Assembly: GCA_002049495.1 (NCBI GenBank)
Contig: LLYS01000012.1
Span: 17,479 to 81,478 of the forward strand
Source of the DNA: Epsilonproteobacteria bacterium tcs-49
Lineage (GTDB): Bacteria; Campylobacterota; Campylobacteria; Campylobacterales; Sulfurovaceae
DNA length: 64,000 nucleotides
Direction: 5' to 3'
Positions within the stretch are counted from its first letter, which is position 1. Each line of letters starts with the position of its first letter. The notes under the pieces are model-generated. The model worked only from the letters and a program-made list of their open reading frames with translations, was not told the DNA's origin and searched no databases. The translations under genes were made by a program, and so were the position numbers. This document shows positions 50,465 through 59,393 of the stretch, piece by piece.

Positions 50465-50701
50465 CGTGTTTCTATGCTCCTCTTGCATTCGGGCGATCCG
50501 CCCTAAAATGATTTATATTCGCCTTTAGTGTACGACAAAGATACTAAACTCCCATACAATTTTCAAAATTAATTTCTCCGCCTTACGTTGTAAAAAGAGT
50601 CCTCTCTCCGCCCGGCATAGGAAATTGTATCTTCACAACTTTTCATACCACTTAAGTCGTTCCCGGGTCCGACCCTTTTTTTCGATAATGCTATTTTCGT
50701 G

Positions 50702-51274
50702 TTACGTTTCCACACTCTTGCGCAGCATCACCTCCGCCGCCTTTTTTACGTTTTCGTCACCGTCATCAAGCAGTTTTCGCAAAACCTCCTTAGGGGTCGC
50801 CGGGTTTTCCGCCACGCGCATACGCACCATCTTGTCGCTGTCGGCACTGAGCAGTTTCAAATATTTTTCCGGCGTTGCGGGATTACCCGACAGTCCGTCG
50901 CGTACGATCTTTTCATCGCTGAAAAACTTGACCAGACAACTCTGGGGCGTCAGCGGATTGGTCGCGACCAGCGCCCGGACCAGGTTTACCTCGTCTTTTG
51001 CCAACTTTTCTAAAATCGCGACGGGGGTGTGGGGGTTTTTCGCCACCGCCCAGCGGGTTCCCATATCGCTCGCGTCACTGAGTTTGACCAGCAGCCGCTC
51101 CATCAATTCGCTTTTTTCCCTGTCTCTTTCATACACGCTGGTGCGGCGGCTGAGATTCATCGCCACCATCGCCACGACATCGGTATCGTCTTTAAAGGTT
51201 TCATAATATTCATCCACCGTTGCCATATCCAGTTCGGTGTTATCCAGTGCGTCTAATACTTCCTCTTTTTTCAT
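50702..51274 (-). CDS. Leucine-rich-repeat-variant (LRV) protein
   Basis: 190 residues. From about residue 70 on there are tandem repeats of about 24 residues with the core (A/V)xNPxTPxxxLxxL: AKNPHTPVAILEKLA, ATNPLTPQSCLVKFF, SGNPATPEKYLKLLS and AENPATPKEVLRKLL. This is the LRV superhelix first seen in an Azotobacter iron-sulfur protein. The Cys cluster of that protein is absent. Likely protein-protein interaction. ATG at 51274 is three bases after the flavoprotein stop, so they form an operon. The downstream gap 50489-50701 holds no clear feature. Confidence 0.82.
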   Translation of the reverse strand: MKKEEVLDALDNTELDMATVDEYYETFKDDTDVVAMVAMNLSRRTSVYERDREKSELMERLLVKLSDASDMGTRWAVAKNPHTPVAILEKLAKDEVNLVRALVATNPLTPQSCLVKFFSDEKIVRDGLSGNPATPEKYLKLLSADSDKMVRMRVAENPATPKEVLRKLLDDGDENVKKAAEVMLRKSVET

Positions 51275-51277
51275 TCT

Positions 51278-52234
51278 TTAACTCTTCTTCCTTTCTAAAA
51301 TTGTTGTAACGATGCGGTATCCGTGATTCAGCGCGATGGCTATGGATCCGCCGCTGTTAAAAGCGATATCCCCCGCTACGAACAAGCCGCCGATGGGGGT
51401 TTCGTAATTGTCGTCAAAGATCGGTTCGCCGTTTTCATCCAGTTCGATGCCGCAGCTTTGCAAAAAGCCTACGGGCGTCGTCCCGCCGATGGCGTACACA
51501 ACCCGGTCATACACCGTCGCATACCCGTCGTCGTAATTGACTTTGACCTTGCCCTGCTCGTTTTCCAGGGAGAGAATATCGGTCCCCAACCGCAGCCGCA
51601 GCCGCTCCTCGCCGTTAAAACGCAGTATGTTTTCCACGTTGGTGGGGTTGGCCCTGGTAAATTCGCTCTTTCTATAATTGAGCGTCACCGTATTGTCAAA
51701 ACTGAGTTCGCACGCGTACTCCAATGCCGAATCCCCGCCGCCGACGACCAGGATCTTGTCGTTTGCCGAGCACTTGTCGATATTGAAATTCACCAAACTT
51801 TTGATCGAAGGCGGAATCTTGTAGGAGGGTTTGTTGGGTTTGCCCATGCGACCGATAGCGACGATGACGTTGGAGGCGTAAAACTCGCCCTGCTTGGTCT
51901 GGACGTGAAACACCCCCTCCTTTTTCTCCACCGCTTCCACTTCGCAGTTAAACTGCGTATCGATCTTTTGCTCATCGAGCAGGGTATCAAAGTAGTTGAT
52001 CGTCGTCTCTTTGGTGCCGTCAAAAAATTGAACGTTACCCTCCAGCTCGATCTGCTGTCCCTTCCAATCCTTGTCAACACGCTTATTGTCTTTGTAAAAC
52101 TTGCGGATCGTATCGGAGTGGTTGTCGCTCTTTTCGATCAAAAGGATCTTTTCCATCCCCATAATATTCGCTTCAACCGCAGAACCGATCCCGCCGGGAC
52201 CGCCGCCTATAATGATAACGTCATATACCTGCAT
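51278..52234 (-). CDS. FAD-dependent pyridine nucleotide oxidoreductase (YpdA-like)
   Basis: 318 residues. MQVYDVIIIGGGPGGIGSAVEA is the FAD-binding site, LVVGGGDSALEYACEL the NAD(P) site, and GLFVAGDIAFNSGGSIAIAL the C-terminal FAD contact. The fold is that of thioredoxin reductase, but the redox CxxC is missing, so it is not one; similar proteins (YpdA/Bdr-type, ferredoxin-NADP reductase-like) are candidates. ATG at 52234 has AAAGGGG at a good distance, favoured over TTG at 52249. An extended -10 (TGC-TAAAAT, minus strand near 52309-52301) lies upstream. Confidence 0.85.
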   Translation of the reverse strand: MQVYDVIIIGGGPGGIGSAVEANIMGMEKILLIEKSDNHSDTIRKFYKDNKRVDKDWKGQQIELEGNVQFFDGTKETTINYFDTLLDEQKIDTQFNCEVEAVEKKEGVFHVQTKQGEFYASNVIVAIGRMGKPNKPSYKIPPSIKSLVNFNIDKCSANDKILVVGGGDSALEYACELSFDNTVTLNYRKSEFTRANPTNVENILRFNGEERLRLRLGTDILSLENEQGKVKVNYDDGYATVYDRVVYAIGGTTPVGFLQSCGIELDENGEPIFDDNYETPIGGLFVAGDIAFNSGGSIAIALNHGYRIVTTILERKKS

Positions 52235-52554
52235 CCTTACCCCTTTCAAACGGACTATATATGTCTGAAATATACTCCAAACCCGCTTAAGCTCCCCCCT
52301 ATTTTAGCAAAAAAGCGATTATCTTTAAGTCAACTTATCTTTTAGTTAAGTTTAAGTAATCTGTGAGAATAATTACATTTCGTAATATATTAACTTCATC
52401 TTATAATGATTTTTCACAGCTCTTATATAGTCAAATTTCTTAATATATTTTTTACTATCGTTAAATGAATTAAGTTTTTTATTCGTATACTTGTTTCCGA
52501 AATCTCAAAATAAGTTCAAATATGGGGTTCTTATTTTAATTATAAGGAGAGGTT
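52235..52554. promoter_or_regulatory. Divergent intergenic region upstream of the molybdoenzyme operon
   Basis: 320 AT-rich bases. Minus-strand extended -10 TGCTAAAAT (52309-52301) serves the flavoprotein. On the plus strand there are several -10-like boxes, including TATAAT in CATCTTATAATG and TATACT in TTCGTATACTTG. A cluster of related hexamers (TAAGT-CA-ACTTA and AGTTAAGTTTAAGT, about 52327-52361) could bind a regulator. No ORF or RNA gene seen. Confidence 0.4.
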
Positions 52555-53649
52555 ATGAAGGGTTTACTGAAACTGTTGCTCATCGCAGCAACATCCGTTA
52601 GCCTTTTTGCCAACGATGATATCTTAATCGAACCTGAAGAAGCGATTAAGCTTATCGGCAAAGAGGGTGTTATGTTCGTATCCGGCGATAGCCACGATAC
52701 CTACGACCTATACCACATTAAAGGTTCGGTGGAGATGTATGCGCACCACTTGCACCACTCAAACAAGATGGGTGAGATGCACTGTTCCCCGCTTTTTATG
52801 TGTATCGAGGAAGCTGAGGAGTATATCAGTTCCAAAGGGATCAGCAACGATACGATGGTTATCGCGTACGACAACTTCAGAGGTCCCAACGCTACGGGCG
52901 TGTACCACTACTTCAAAAGCTGGGGTCACGACAACGTCAAGATCCTCAACGGCGGCTTTGACGCGATCAAATCGATCGATCCCGAGCAAACGATCTACGA
53001 TGCTATGAAAGAGGAGTATAAAGAGGGTAAAGACAAGCTCAAGGAAAAGTACAAAGCCGAGGAAAAAGGCAGCAAACTGTACAAAGAGTATAAAGCCCAG
53101 TACAACGCGTATAAAGATGAGTGGAAAGCCAAGCTTGCCAAGCAGGAGAAAAAACTGCTCGTACAAAGAGGCAAGGGGCCAAAAATTACTCCCACAGACT
53201 ACAAGATCGATCCCGATAAGATCGATACGACCTACCTTGCAGGAAAGCAGGAGGTTAAGCACGCGATGGAAGAGATCGTTGAGGACGGGAAAGAGGAGAG
53301 CGATTACGTCATCCTTGATTCCAGAGGGATGAGCGAAATTATCGGTGAAAGATACCTTGATAACGTTGCCCGTGCGGGTCACATCCCCGGTGCTACCTTT
53401 ATCGAATGGAAAAACATCACCGATTTCGACAACAAAAGAAGTTTCCGCTCCCTTGACGAGATGGAGGAGTTTTTCAAATCCCAGGGGATCACGAAAGATA
53501 AAACAATTTATGCTTACTGCCACGTAGGTGCGGGACGAAGTTCACACCTGATCACCGCTTTGATGCTGCTTGGTTACCCTAACGTGAAAGTATACACAGG
53601 TAGCTGGGACGAGTGGGGTAACGATATGAGCTTACCTATCAAACGATAA
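52555..53649 (+). CDS. Periplasmic tandem-rhodanese sulfurtransferase
   Basis: 364 residues with a Sec signal peptide (about 1-19). Two rhodanese domains (about 25-145 and 225-360) flank a very Lys/Glu-rich helical insert (about 145-205). The first domain has YDNFRGPNATGVYHYF where the catalytic loop would be and lacks the Cys, so it is structural. The second keeps Cys322 in YCHVGAGRSSH. Thiosulfate or polysulfide transfer is likely. It lies ten bases before the molybdoenzyme alpha gene with ATG behind AAGGAGAGG, so it is probably part of the same operon, a sulfur link worth noting. Confidence 0.86.
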   Translation: MKGLLKLLLIAATSVSLFANDDILIEPEEAIKLIGKEGVMFVSGDSHDTYDLYHIKGSVEMYAHHLHHSNKMGEMHCSPLFMCIEEAEEYISSKGISNDTMVIAYDNFRGPNATGVYHYFKSWGHDNVKILNGGFDAIKSIDPEQTIYDAMKEEYKEGKDKLKEKYKAEEKGSKLYKEYKAQYNAYKDEWKAKLAKQEKKLLVQRGKGPKITPTDYKIDPDKIDTTYLAGKQEVKHAMEEIVEDGKEESDYVILDSRGMSEIIGERYLDNVARAGHIPGATFIEWKNITDFDNKRSFRSLDEMEEFFKSQGITKDKTIYAYCHVGAGRSSHLITALMLLGYPNVKVYTGSWDEWGNDMSLPIKR

Positions 53650-53659
53650 GGATGGAATA

Positions 53660-56527
53660 ATGAGTGTAAACGATAATAGAAGAGATTTTTTAAAATTTTC
53701 CGGTGTTACGGCGGGGATGATCGCCGGACAGGGAAGTTTGTTTGCCAAAACGGACGTCATGTCTATCGAAAACGGCAATGAGGAGTATCCAAACACAAGC
53801 TATACGGAGAGTATGTATAGAAACGAGTTCGGTTTTACCAGAGGTAACGTGGAAGATACGGGATATGCGTACCACTGTGTCAACTGCCAGGGGAACTGTG
53901 CCTGGGAAGTATGGAGCCACAACGGGGTGGTAACCAGAGAGAACCAGTCGGCGAAATATCCGCCTATCAACCCCAAAATTCCCGATTTCAACCCAAGAGG
54001 CTGTAACAAGGGTGTCCAACACTCCCAAATCATGTATGAAAAGGATAGAATCCTCTATCCCATGAAGCGTGTAGGTAAACGCGGCGAAGGGAAGTGGAAA
54101 AGAGTATCCTGGGATGAAGCCGCGGAGGAGGTAGCGCAAAAGATCTTTGACGTTATGACCGACGAAAAACGCGGTCCGGACAAATTGATGGTACACGCCG
54201 GTACGGGTCTGCTTACCGAGGGTCGTAGAGGGGGTCCTTTGCGATTTTCCACCATGCTCGGTGCCAACAGAATCTACCCCGCATCCTACCTGGGTGACAT
54301 GTTCAGCGGTGCCGCGGTAGCATACGGCGAGGGGAACCTGGGCTGTACCTACGACTTTATGTTCAACGTCGATACCTCCGTATTCTGGGGCGGTAACCCC
54401 TCCGTTTCACGGATTCCCGACGCGCACTTCGTATGGGAGGGCAAATACAACGGTTCAAAAGTGATCGTTATTACGCCCGAATTCAACGGCAGTGCCAAAT
54501 CCGCGGATCTGTGGATCCCCATCAAACCGGGAACGGATAACCTCCTTGCCGCTTCGGTAATCCACGAGATTTTAGAAAAGCAGATGTATAAGCCAAACTT
54601 TATGAAAGCTTTCACCGACCTTCCTTTCCTTGTGCGAAAAGACAATAAAAAGATGGTGCGAAGAAGCGATATCGAAGGCGATCACGAAGACCACGCAAAA
54701 GCCGAAGAGTTTTACTGCATGAATAAAAACACCGGTGAAATCGCGCTCATGCCCGGTTCTGAGGGAAGTGAACATAAAACACTTCGCCTTGAGGAGTTCG
54801 GTATCGATCCCGAGCTTGAGGGTGAATGGGAAATTGATATTCACGGAGAAAAAGTGGTCGTAACCACCGCCTTTGAGATGCTCAAAGAAAATATCAAAGG
54901 TTTCTCCCCCGAAGAGACGGCGGAGTTGACGGGCGTACACCCCGACACGACGCGCCAACTTGCAGCGGATATCGCCAAACCGAAAGTGGCGACGATCACC
55001 ACCGGCTTTAGTTTGAATAAATATTTCAACGGCCTTATGAGCGTGTGGAATATCGCTTCGATCTGCGGTTTGACCGGACGTATGGGACCATACGGCGGTT
55101 TGAACACCGAAAACGAGTTCCAGCTTACGGGTATGGGGACGCTTAGCGGCTTTAGCGGCAAGTACAGCCCCCGCTTTGGTTCCGGCTTCGTCGGGGAATT
55201 CGTCTTCGGCGACGGGATGAAAACCTTTGACAAATACTTCCAGGACGAGGATGTACGCCGGGCGCAAAACGGCTTGAGCAAAGAGGAGTATATGGAGATT
55301 ATCAGCGATATGCTCGAACGCGGCAAGCATGACGGCGACGATGACGTCAAACCCTGGTGGCAACCCGATACGGCACTAATCGTAGCGGACAGTAAGTTCA
55401 GAAGAAACAAGGGCAGCGACTACAGAGAAGCGTTTTTGAAAAAGATCAACTACTTTGCGTATGTGGATTTTAGAATGAGTGAAACGGCGGTTTTCGCGGA
55501 CCTCGTACTGCCTGCGAAGTCCCACTACGAAGTCAACGACTTGCGTACAAGTCCGGGGTACCACAGATTTACCAACCTCGCCCAACCGGTGAAAAACATG
55601 AAGCCCGTAGGCGAAGCGATGGATGAGTGGAGTATGTTTACCCTCTTTGCCAAAAAGCTTGAAGAGATCGCAAACAGACCGGAAAATATCGACAAGGCGA
55701 AAGTGCCTGATAGCAAGCGTTTCGCGAAACCCGGCTACCACGACCTGACCATCGCGCACAAAGAGTTTACAAATGCGGACGAAGACTCCATGATGAATAT
55801 GGAACCGCCTTTGGGTGACGATCTCATGGCCGTAGACGCCGCACTGGCAAACTGTAAACAGTATGAGCCGTGGACAAGAGAAAAGATGTATAAAGCGGGC
55901 GGTTTCTTGAAACTGAACGAAAAAGCGGGGAAAACCTCGCCGCTGTACAGCGACAGACCGTTTAACACCTTTGAAGACCACCTCTTCAAATTTGAACCCT
56001 TTGAAACGCTCAGCGGACGGCAAACTTTTTACGTGGACCACGATCTTTACATCAAGATGGGTGCGCAGACCAATACCGGTATGGAGGGGATCAAACCCAA
56101 AGATCCCAAGAGATATCCCTTCTCCTTCCTTACGCCGCACGCCAGATGGTCGATCCACAGTAACTACAAAGCCAGTAGAACACTGCAGAGATTGCAAAGG
56201 GGTGTACCCTACGTACAGGTCAACAGAATCGTTGCGGACAAGATGGGGATCGAAGACGGCGATACCATCAGAATCTACAACGCGCTCGGTGAATTTTACG
56301 CGATGGCGAAAACCTCCTCCTCCTGCCCGGCAGACGGCTTGGTAATGGAGCACGGTTGGGAGCCGTATATGTACAAGTTCAACAAGGGGCACAACGAGGT
56401 CGTTCCGACAAGTCTCAACCTGCTTGAGATGGCCGACGGCTGGGGTCACCTGCAATTTGGCGGACTTTGGGACGGTAACCAGTACGCGTATGACGGTGCC
56501 GTAAATATCGAAAAAGCAAATGTGTAG
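53660..56527 (+). CDS. Type II DMSO-reductase-family molybdoenzyme, catalytic alpha subunit
   Basis: 955-residue Tat-exported bis-MGD oxidoreductase. The twin-arginine signal NRRDFLKFSGVTAGMIAG (about 6-23) indicates a periplasmic location. The FS0 cluster motif is H-x3-C-x3-C (HCVNCQGNCAW) plus a distal Cys in NPRGCNKG. A likely Mo-ligating Asp lies in YLGDMFSG and is followed by YGEGNLGCTYDFMFNVDTSVFWGGNPSVSRIPDAH, as in NarG/SerA/DdhA/PcrA/EbdA. The substrate (selenate, chlorate/perchlorate, nitrate, DMS or another) cannot be fixed from motifs. ATG at 53660 with AAGGA. Confidence 0.88.
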   Translation: MSVNDNRRDFLKFSGVTAGMIAGQGSLFAKTDVMSIENGNEEYPNTSYTESMYRNEFGFTRGNVEDTGYAYHCVNCQGNCAWEVWSHNGVVTRENQSAKYPPINPKIPDFNPRGCNKGVQHSQIMYEKDRILYPMKRVGKRGEGKWKRVSWDEAAEEVAQKIFDVMTDEKRGPDKLMVHAGTGLLTEGRRGGPLRFSTMLGANRIYPASYLGDMFSGAAVAYGEGNLGCTYDFMFNVDTSVFWGGNPSVSRIPDAHFVWEGKYNGSKVIVITPEFNGSAKSADLWIPIKPGTDNLLAASVIHEILEKQMYKPNFMKAFTDLPFLVRKDNKKMVRRSDIEGDHEDHAKAEEFYCMNKNTGEIALMPGSEGSEHKTLRLEEFGIDPELEGEWEIDIHGEKVVVTTAFEMLKENIKGFSPEETAELTGVHPDTTRQLAADIAKPKVATITTGFSLNKYFNGLMSVWNIASICGLTGRMGPYGGLNTENEFQLTGMGTLSGFSGKYSPRFGSGFVGEFVFGDGMKTFDKYFQDEDVRRAQNGLSKEEYMEIISDMLERGKHDGDDDVKPWWQPDTALIVADSKFRRNKGSDYREAFLKKINYFAYVDFRMSETAVFADLVLPAKSHYEVNDLRTSPGYHRFTNLAQPVKNMKPVGEAMDEWSMFTLFAKKLEEIANRPENIDKAKVPDSKRFAKPGYHDLTIAHKEFTNADEDSMMNMEPPLGDDLMAVDAALANCKQYEPWTREKMYKAGGFLKLNEKAGKTSPLYSDRPFNTFEDHLFKFEPFETLSGRQTFYVDHDLYIKMGAQTNTGMEGIKPKDPKRYPFSFLTPHARWSIHSNYKASRTLQRLQRGVPYVQVNRIVADKMGIEDGDTIRIYNALGEFYAMAKTSSSCPADGLVMEHGWEPYMYKFNKGHNEVVPTSLNLLEMADGWGHLQFGGLWDGNQYAYDGAVNIEKANV

Positions 56528-56536
56528 GAGTAGACG

Positions 56537-57625
56537 ATGGCAAAAAGACAATTAGCAATGGTAATGGATCTTAACAAGTGTATCGGGTGCCAAACCTGTA
56601 CCGTTGCTTGTAAGACCCAATGGACAAACAGAAACGGTAGAGAGTATATGTACTGGAACAACGTAGAAACGTATCCGGGCAAGGGGTATCCCAAGGATTG
56701 GAGAGAAGCCGGCGGCGGGTTTAACGCCGCGGGCGATCTGCAACCCGGAATCATCCCCAACCTGGAAAGCGACTACGGGGTTCCCTGGGATTATAACTTT
56801 GACGAGTTGGCCGACGGGAAAACCCTGGAGCCGCACATGGACCCAACGTGGGGCCCCAACTGGGACGAAGATGAAGGCGCGGGTAACTTCCCAAGCGACA
56901 ACTACTTCTTCTATCTGCCCAGAATCTGTAACCACTGCGACAACGCGGGCTGTTTGAGTGCGTGTCCCCGTGACGCGATCTTCAAACGTGACCAGGACGG
57001 GGTCGTCTTGGTGGATCTGGACCGCTGTCAGGGATACAGATACTGTATCGCGGGGTGTCCGTATAAAAAGATCTATTTCAACCCGAAAATTTCCAAAAGC
57101 GAGAAGTGTATTCTCTGCTTCCCCCGTATCGAAAAGGGGCTTCCGCCCTCATGTGCGCACCAGTGTGTGGGAAGAATCCGCTTCGTCGGCTTCTTGGACG
57201 ATGAAGAGTCTCAAGTACACAAACTGGTTAAAAAGCACAAGGTAGCGCTGCCGCTAAACAAAAACTACGGAACGGGACCCAATATTTACTATATCCCGCC
57301 CACGGAAGCGCCGCCGAAGTTTGATGCCAACGGCAAAGTGATCGAAGGCAGCCAGAGAGTTCCCATGGAGGAGTTGGTAAGCCTATTTGGCGAAGAGGTC
57401 AAAGACGTGATCAAGCGTGTCAAAGCGGAGAAAGAGAAAAAAGCCACGACCGGCGAAAGCGAAGTGATGGATATGCTTATCGCGTACCAGCACCAGGATA
57501 TGTTCCGGCTTGACGGCGCTTATTATGAGCAGATCGCCGCGGAAAACGGCAAGAAACTGGCTCCGGTTGATACACGTTACAGAAGCGGAAAACACACGAA
57601 GTTGCAATATAAGGCGGTGCACTAA
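56537..57625 (+). CDS. Molybdoenzyme beta subunit, four Fe-S clusters
   Basis: 362-residue ferredoxin-like electron-transfer subunit. Cys groups: CIGCQTCTVACK (about 15-26), CNHCDNAGCLSACP, CQGYRYCIAGCPYKK and CILCFPRIEKGLPPSCAHQC. The Tyr in CQGYRYC replaces a Cys, giving the 3Fe-4S cluster that marks the type II family (NarH/SerB/DdhB/PcrB). No signal peptide, so it should be co-exported with alpha by the Tat system. Nine bases after alpha; its TAATG overlaps the gamma start. Confidence 0.93.
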   Translation: MAKRQLAMVMDLNKCIGCQTCTVACKTQWTNRNGREYMYWNNVETYPGKGYPKDWREAGGGFNAAGDLQPGIIPNLESDYGVPWDYNFDELADGKTLEPHMDPTWGPNWDEDEGAGNFPSDNYFFYLPRICNHCDNAGCLSACPRDAIFKRDQDGVVLVDLDRCQGYRYCIAGCPYKKIYFNPKISKSEKCILCFPRIEKGLPPSCAHQCVGRIRFVGFLDDEESQVHKLVKKHKVALPLNKNYGTGPNIYYIPPTEAPPKFDANGKVIEGSQRVPMEELVSLFGEEVKDVIKRVKAEKEKKATTGESEVMDMLIAYQHQDMFRLDGAYYEQIAAENGKKLAPVDTRYRSGKHTKLQYKAVH

Positions 57626-58821
57626 TGAAAAAGTTTACTCTTACACTCACAACATTAGCGGTGGCTGCCACGTCCGCAGTCGCCAGCAGCTACGTCACGG
57701 CTTCCAAAGTGGATATGGACGTGACGAAAGTCGGTACGAAGTCCAAGGTATGGGAGGCGGCGGATGCTACGAGCGTAACGCTTTATCCCCAAACGACGAT
57801 CACGTTCAACGATAAAAACGCCGTTGAACAAAACAGTGAAAACGTCGCAAAACACGCCCAGGTCAAAGCGATCTACGACGGGAAAAACGTCGCGTTCATG
57901 CTCAAATTGAGCGATCCGAGCTACAACAGCGTAGACGGAACGAAAACCGACACGTACCCCGACGGCTTCGCGATGCAATTTAGCGACGCTACCGACGCGA
58001 ACGCACTTCCCTACATCGGTATGGGAAGCGACGGACGCCCGGTAGTAGTACATTTGCAAAAAGCGGTCAAGAAGCACTACGAGCCAAACGGCAACGGCGA
58101 CGTGGCGCACCAGGTCAATCCGGGCAATACCAACAAGTTCGGCAAGGAGCTTTCCAAGTTTGACAAAGCGGTGGATGCCAAAGCGATGAAAAAGTACCAA
58201 AGAGCGTTTGTCGCCGAGGGCTTTCGCTCCACCACCGAGATCAAAGACGGCAGCGCGGATTTCCAATCCAATATGCGCTGGGCCAACGGTGAGTGGTACG
58301 CTACGCTGACACGCCCCATGAGTGACGATTACGTCGATCTTGAGGGTGCCTTTCCCGTAGCCTTCGCGGTTTGGGACGGGGAAAAGCTCAACCGTGACGG
58401 CTTGAAACATATCAGCAGCTGGACCGCCGTAGACGTAGCGGGACAAGATGCCAACGGCGAACTTGTCACTACGCTCACTACCGAGGTAACGGGTGACGCG
58501 GCAAAGGGTCAAAAAGAGTTTGATACCAACTGCGCATCCTGCCACAGATACGGCGACAAGCAGATGGCCCCGGAGTACATGGCACCGAATCTGAGCAACA
58601 TCGGCGGCTACTCCACGGCGGCATATTTGAAAGAATCGATCACCGATCCCCACGCGGTAGTAGTACCGGGGTACAACAGAAATATGCACCCCAACTTCAA
58701 ATGGTATACCGTCACCGACGGGAAGCGAATGAGTACCATGCCTGCGTACGGTTGGCTTGGTGAGGAAAAGATCAACGATATCGTTGCTTTCTTGAAGACG
58801 CTGAAGAAGGAGGCGAAGTAA
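57625..58821 (+). CDS. Heme-binding gamma subunit fused to monoheme cytochrome c
   Basis: 398 residues with a signal peptide (about 1-20). The N-terminal domain (about 25-275) matches the ethylbenzene-dehydrogenase/DMS-dehydrogenase gamma family, which holds a b-type heme: SDPSYNSVDGTKTDTYPDGFAMQFSD and ADFQSNMRWANGEWYATLTRPM. A C-terminal cytochrome c domain (about 285-398) has CASCH (303-307) and likely axial Met in MSTMPAYGW. The fusion lets electrons pass from the Fe-S subunit through heme b to heme c and then soluble carriers. Overlaps beta and the next gene by one base each. Confidence 0.88.
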   Translation: MKKFTLTLTTLAVAATSAVASSYVTASKVDMDVTKVGTKSKVWEAADATSVTLYPQTTITFNDKNAVEQNSENVAKHAQVKAIYDGKNVAFMLKLSDPSYNSVDGTKTDTYPDGFAMQFSDATDANALPYIGMGSDGRPVVVHLQKAVKKHYEPNGNGDVAHQVNPGNTNKFGKELSKFDKAVDAKAMKKYQRAFVAEGFRSTTEIKDGSADFQSNMRWANGEWYATLTRPMSDDYVDLEGAFPVAFAVWDGEKLNRDGLKHISSWTAVDVAGQDANGELVTTLTTEVTGDAAKGQKEFDTNCASCHRYGDKQMAPEYMAPNLSNIGGYSTAAYLKESITDPHAVVVPGYNRNMHPNFKWYTVTDGKRMSTMPAYGWLGEEKINDIVAFLKTLKKEAK

Positions 58822-59285
58822 TGAAACGGCTATTGACAAAAGCGGCTTTGGCCGCGGCTTTGGTTTTCGGCCTGAGCGGTTGTGCGGATAAAGCCGGCAT
58901 GGAAGCGGCTCACGGTGAAGAGGCGAAAGCGGAGCACCAGTTTGAGAAAAAGGGCTTTATGACCACCAAATGGTGTGCCGAGCGAGGAATCTTTAAAGAG
59001 TGCCCCCTTGAAAGCTACGTTTGCGGCTACGGCGGCTGCTGGAAAGATTTTGAATTCGGCGACGAGCAGACGCAGGAGTTGGTACTTTACGTCCACGGCG
59101 ACCACAAGTACTACAATGTGGAGTTAACCGAAAGTCTTCCCGTTTACGAGCTGGAGGAGTTGGCGTTTAACAGAAACGAGGTAACGCTCAAAGGGGAGTT
59201 TGACGAAGATGACAACACCATCATCGCAAGCCACTTTGATGCACCGCCTCCACCGAAAAAATCCTTCTTTAAGGGTTGTTTATAA
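58821..59285 (+). CDS. Cys-rich lipoprotein of the molybdoenzyme operon
   Basis: 154-residue precursor with lipobox LSGC (Cys21). The mature part contains TTKWCAERGIFKECPLESYVCGYGGCWKDF (about 47-76), four cysteines in a CxxxxxxxxC / CxxxxC arrangement, then a beta-rich region and a proline-rich tail ending KGCL. Possibly an assembly or docking factor for the exported complex, or a metal carrier. Start ATG overlaps the gamma stop (TAATG). Not recognised as a named family. Confidence 0.72.
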   Translation: MKRLLTKAALAAALVFGLSGCADKAGMEAAHGEEAKAEHQFEKKGFMTTKWCAERGIFKECPLESYVCGYGGCWKDFEFGDEQTQELVLYVHGDHKYYNVELTESLPVYELEELAFNRNEVTLKGEFDEDDNTIIASHFDAPPPPKKSFFKGCL

Positions 59286-59296
59286 TACACACGCTA

Positions 59297-59322
59297 CAAT
59301 TTCACCCCCACGGGTGAAATTG
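59297..59322 (+). terminator. Perfect hairpin between lipoprotein and chaperone genes
   Basis: CAATTTCACCC-CCAC-GGGTGAAATTG, an 11-bp perfect stem 12 bases after the lipoprotein stop, with no U-tract. Likely an intra-operon attenuator or mRNA processing/stabilising element that sets structural-gene expression above chaperone expression. Confidence 0.55.
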
Positions 59323-59393
59323 CGGCCATAAGCTCTTTTCAAGGGAAGCTCTCTTTCTTTGCAAAGACCTTATCACTTCACAAGGGAGTAACG

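Noticed and set aside
50489..50701. Possible small RNA between the hypothetical gene upstream of mrp and the LRV gene (GC-rich patch and T-run near 50660-50685)
   Set aside because: The apparent stem is only about four to five base pairs and no known RNA family pattern was seen.
53660..56527. Naming the molybdoenzyme as perchlorate, selenate or DMS enzyme
   Set aside because: Motifs place it in the type II family, but substrate-specific residues cannot be judged without alignment and phylogeny.
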